Shown in pieces: positions 6,268 to 6,768 of a stretch of 6,768 bases of DNA. Made by a program: the position numbers and the translations under genes. Numbering within the stretch: the first letter of the stretch is position 1; every line of letters begins with the position of its first letter. The stretch is taken from the NCBI GenBank assembly GCA_026988585.1, contig JALSKY010000287.1, positions 1 through 6,768 of the forward strand. Direction: 5' to 3'. The stretch is from Deltaproteobacteria bacterium. GTDB taxonomy: Bacteria; Desulfobacterota; Dissulfuribacteria; Dissulfuribacterales; QOAL01. Under the pieces are notes generated by a model. The model was not told the DNA's origin and made no database searches. It was given only the letters and a program-made list of their open reading frames with translations.

Positions 6268-6343
6268 TGGCAGGCCAGGAGGGACTCGAACCCCCAACAC
6301 CCGGATTTGGAGTCCGGTGCTCTACCATTAGAGCTACTGGCCT
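6268..6343 (-). tRNA. trnW: tRNA-Trp, anticodon CCA, with encoded 3' CCA
   Basis: The minus strand folds into a full cloverleaf of 73 nt plus CCA. The acceptor stem AGGCCAG pairs perfectly with CTGGCCT. The D stem is GCTC/GAGC with loop TAATGGTA. The anticodon stem is CCGGA/TCCGG around the loop CTCCAAA, giving anticodon CCA (nt 6310-6308). The variable loop is GTGTT. The T stem GGGGG/CCCTC encloses TTCGAGT. The discriminator is G, as expected for bacterial tRNA-Trp. It lies 10 nt after rpmG and 32 nt before secE, so it is probably cut out of a longer protein-coding transcript. This position beside secE is common in bacteria. Confidence 0.98.
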
Positions 6344-6353
6344 GCACAAAAAA

Positions 6354-6509
6354 CTATTTCATCTTGATCTCTTTATGTAATGTATGTTTCCTGTCGAATG
6401 GACAGTACTTTTTCAACTCCAACTTGTCCGGCGTATTACGCTTGTTTTTCTTTGTGGTATAATTACGCCTTTTACACTCTGTACATTGAAGTATCAATTT
6501 TTCCCGCAT
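6354..6509 (-). CDS. rpmG: 50S ribosomal protein L33 (bL33), variant zinc knuckle
   Basis: L33 is a small protein of the large subunit near the E site. Its 51 residues fit the family length. The N-terminus MREKLILQCTECKRRNYTT, the segment KNKRNTPDKLELKKYCP and the end RKHTLHKEIKMK are typical of the zinc-ribbon (C+) type. The first knuckle is intact (C9 and C12). The second reads C37-P-F-D40, where the usual C+ form has CxxC, so one of four expected cysteines is Asp. The ATG at 6509 has GGAG (6515-6518) 5 nt upstream. It lies between tuf and tRNA-Trp, the normal place in many bacteria. Identity is secure; whether metal is still bound is unknown. Confidence 0.96.
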   Translation of the reverse strand: MREKLILQCTECKRRNYTTKKNKRNTPDKLELKKYCPFDRKHTLHKEIKMK

Positions 6510-6540
6510 GGTCACTCCGTTGCTGCGCTACCTGAACAGT

Positions 6541-6565
6541 TCCGATTCCATCTGAATGGCTCGGA
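6541..6565 (-). other. imperfect hairpin in the tuf-rpmG spacer
   Basis: TCCGA (6541-6545) pairs with TCGGA (6561-6565), and CCAT (6548-6551) pairs with ATGG (6556-6559) around a 4-nt loop, with a small TT/C internal loop. No T-run follows in either direction, so it is not a standard terminator. It may be an mRNA processing or stability element between the highly expressed tuf and rpmG, but that is inference. Confidence 0.4.
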
Positions 6566-6590
6566 CTTTTCGGATGGATCGCTACCAATA

Positions 6591-6768
6591 TTACTCGATT
6601 ATCTTTGAAACCACGCCTGCGCCTACGGTGCGGCCACCTTCACGAATTGCAAACCTGAGCCCCTCCTCCATGGCTATGGGCTGAATCAGGTTTGCCTCGA
6701 TCTTTACGTTGTCCCCAGGCATTACCATCTCAACCCCCTCTGGAAGCGTTACTATCCCTGTCACATCT
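6591..6768 (-). CDS. tuf: elongation factor Tu, C-terminal 58 residues (5' end outside window)
   Basis: EF-Tu is the GTPase that brings aminoacyl-tRNA to the ribosome. Only the end of domain 3 (the C-terminal beta barrel) is present. It reads from DVTGIVTLPEG, through MVMPGDNVKIEANLIQPIAM, to REGGRTVGAGVVSKIIE and TAA. The stretch GLRFAIREGGRTVGAGVV is diagnostic of EF-Tu. The full protein has about 394-400 residues, so about 85 percent lies beyond the right edge. Many bacteria have two nearly identical tuf copies; the one next to rpmG-trnW-secE is usually called tufB-like. It is followed by rpmG after 81 nt with no terminator. Confidence 0.98.
   Translation of the reverse strand, partial: DVTGIVTLPEGVEMVMPGDNVKIEANLIQPIAMEEGLRFAIREGGRTVGAGVVSKIIE

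Noticed and set aside
6236..6349. Upstream 38-codon extension of the secE frame
   Set aside because: The extension is a translation of the tRNA-Trp gene and the spacer. The tRNA cloverleaf is unambiguous, and secE has a GTG with a ribosome-binding site after it.
6384..6608. Plus-strand 74-codon open frame
   Set aside because: It runs antisense to rpmG and the end of tuf. The minus strand gives clear L33 and EF-Tu sequences.
1..6768. Undescribed system, mobile element or CRISPR array
   Set aside because: All coding space is accounted for by conserved housekeeping genes in their usual order. There are no transposase or integrase signatures, spaced direct repeats or terminal inverted repeats.

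Overview
The window is a piece of a bacterial chromosome holding the conserved translation/transcription cluster. All genes are on the minus strand, so they read from right to left: tuf (3' end only), rpmG, tRNA-Trp(CCA), secE, nusG, rplK, rplA, rplJ, rplL and rpoB (5' 852 codons only). There are no mobile elements, CRISPR arrays, accessory genes or plus-strand genes that I can support.

Organism: the order tuf-rpmG-trnW-secE-nusG-rplKAJL-rpoB is common in Gram-negative bacteria. The RpoB fragment carries the proteobacterial-type insertion in the beta lobe (about residues 220-360). The protein sequences look most like those of the former Deltaproteobacteria (Desulfobacterota). That placement is an inference from sequence feel and synteny, not from a search.

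Layout in transcription order: the C-terminal 58 residues of EF-Tu (6591-6768); an 81-nt spacer with an imperfect hairpin; ribosomal protein L33 (6354-6509); tRNA-Trp with encoded CCA (6268-6343), 10 nt after rpmG; SecE (GTG start, 5909-6235); NusG (5328-5861); L11 (4850-5275); L1 (4125-4832); a 184-nt leader that looks like an L10 autoregulatory leader; L10 (TTG start, 3419-3940); L7/L12 (2999-3385); a strong intrinsic terminator (2943-2981); a 440-nt gap with possible rpoB promoters; and RpoB (1-2558, running off the left edge).

The genes supply the ribosome stalk and its base (L11, L10, L7/L12), the L1 stalk, a 50S protein (L33), the elongation factor that docks at the stalk (EF-Tu), a tRNA, the SecYEG subunit SecE, the transcription factor NusG and the RNA polymerase beta subunit. 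Tight spacing and the absence of terminators from tuf to rplL suggest one or a few overlapping transcripts. The terminator after rplL separates, at least partly, ribosomal protein output from polymerase output.

I looked for an undescribed system and did not find one. The points worth a second look are regulatory or small variants: mutually exclusive hairpins around the L10 leader, the TTG start of rplJ, the terminator plus long rpoB leader, a Cys-to-Asp change in the second zinc knuckle of L33, the weak nusG ribosome-binding context and the uncertain start of secE.
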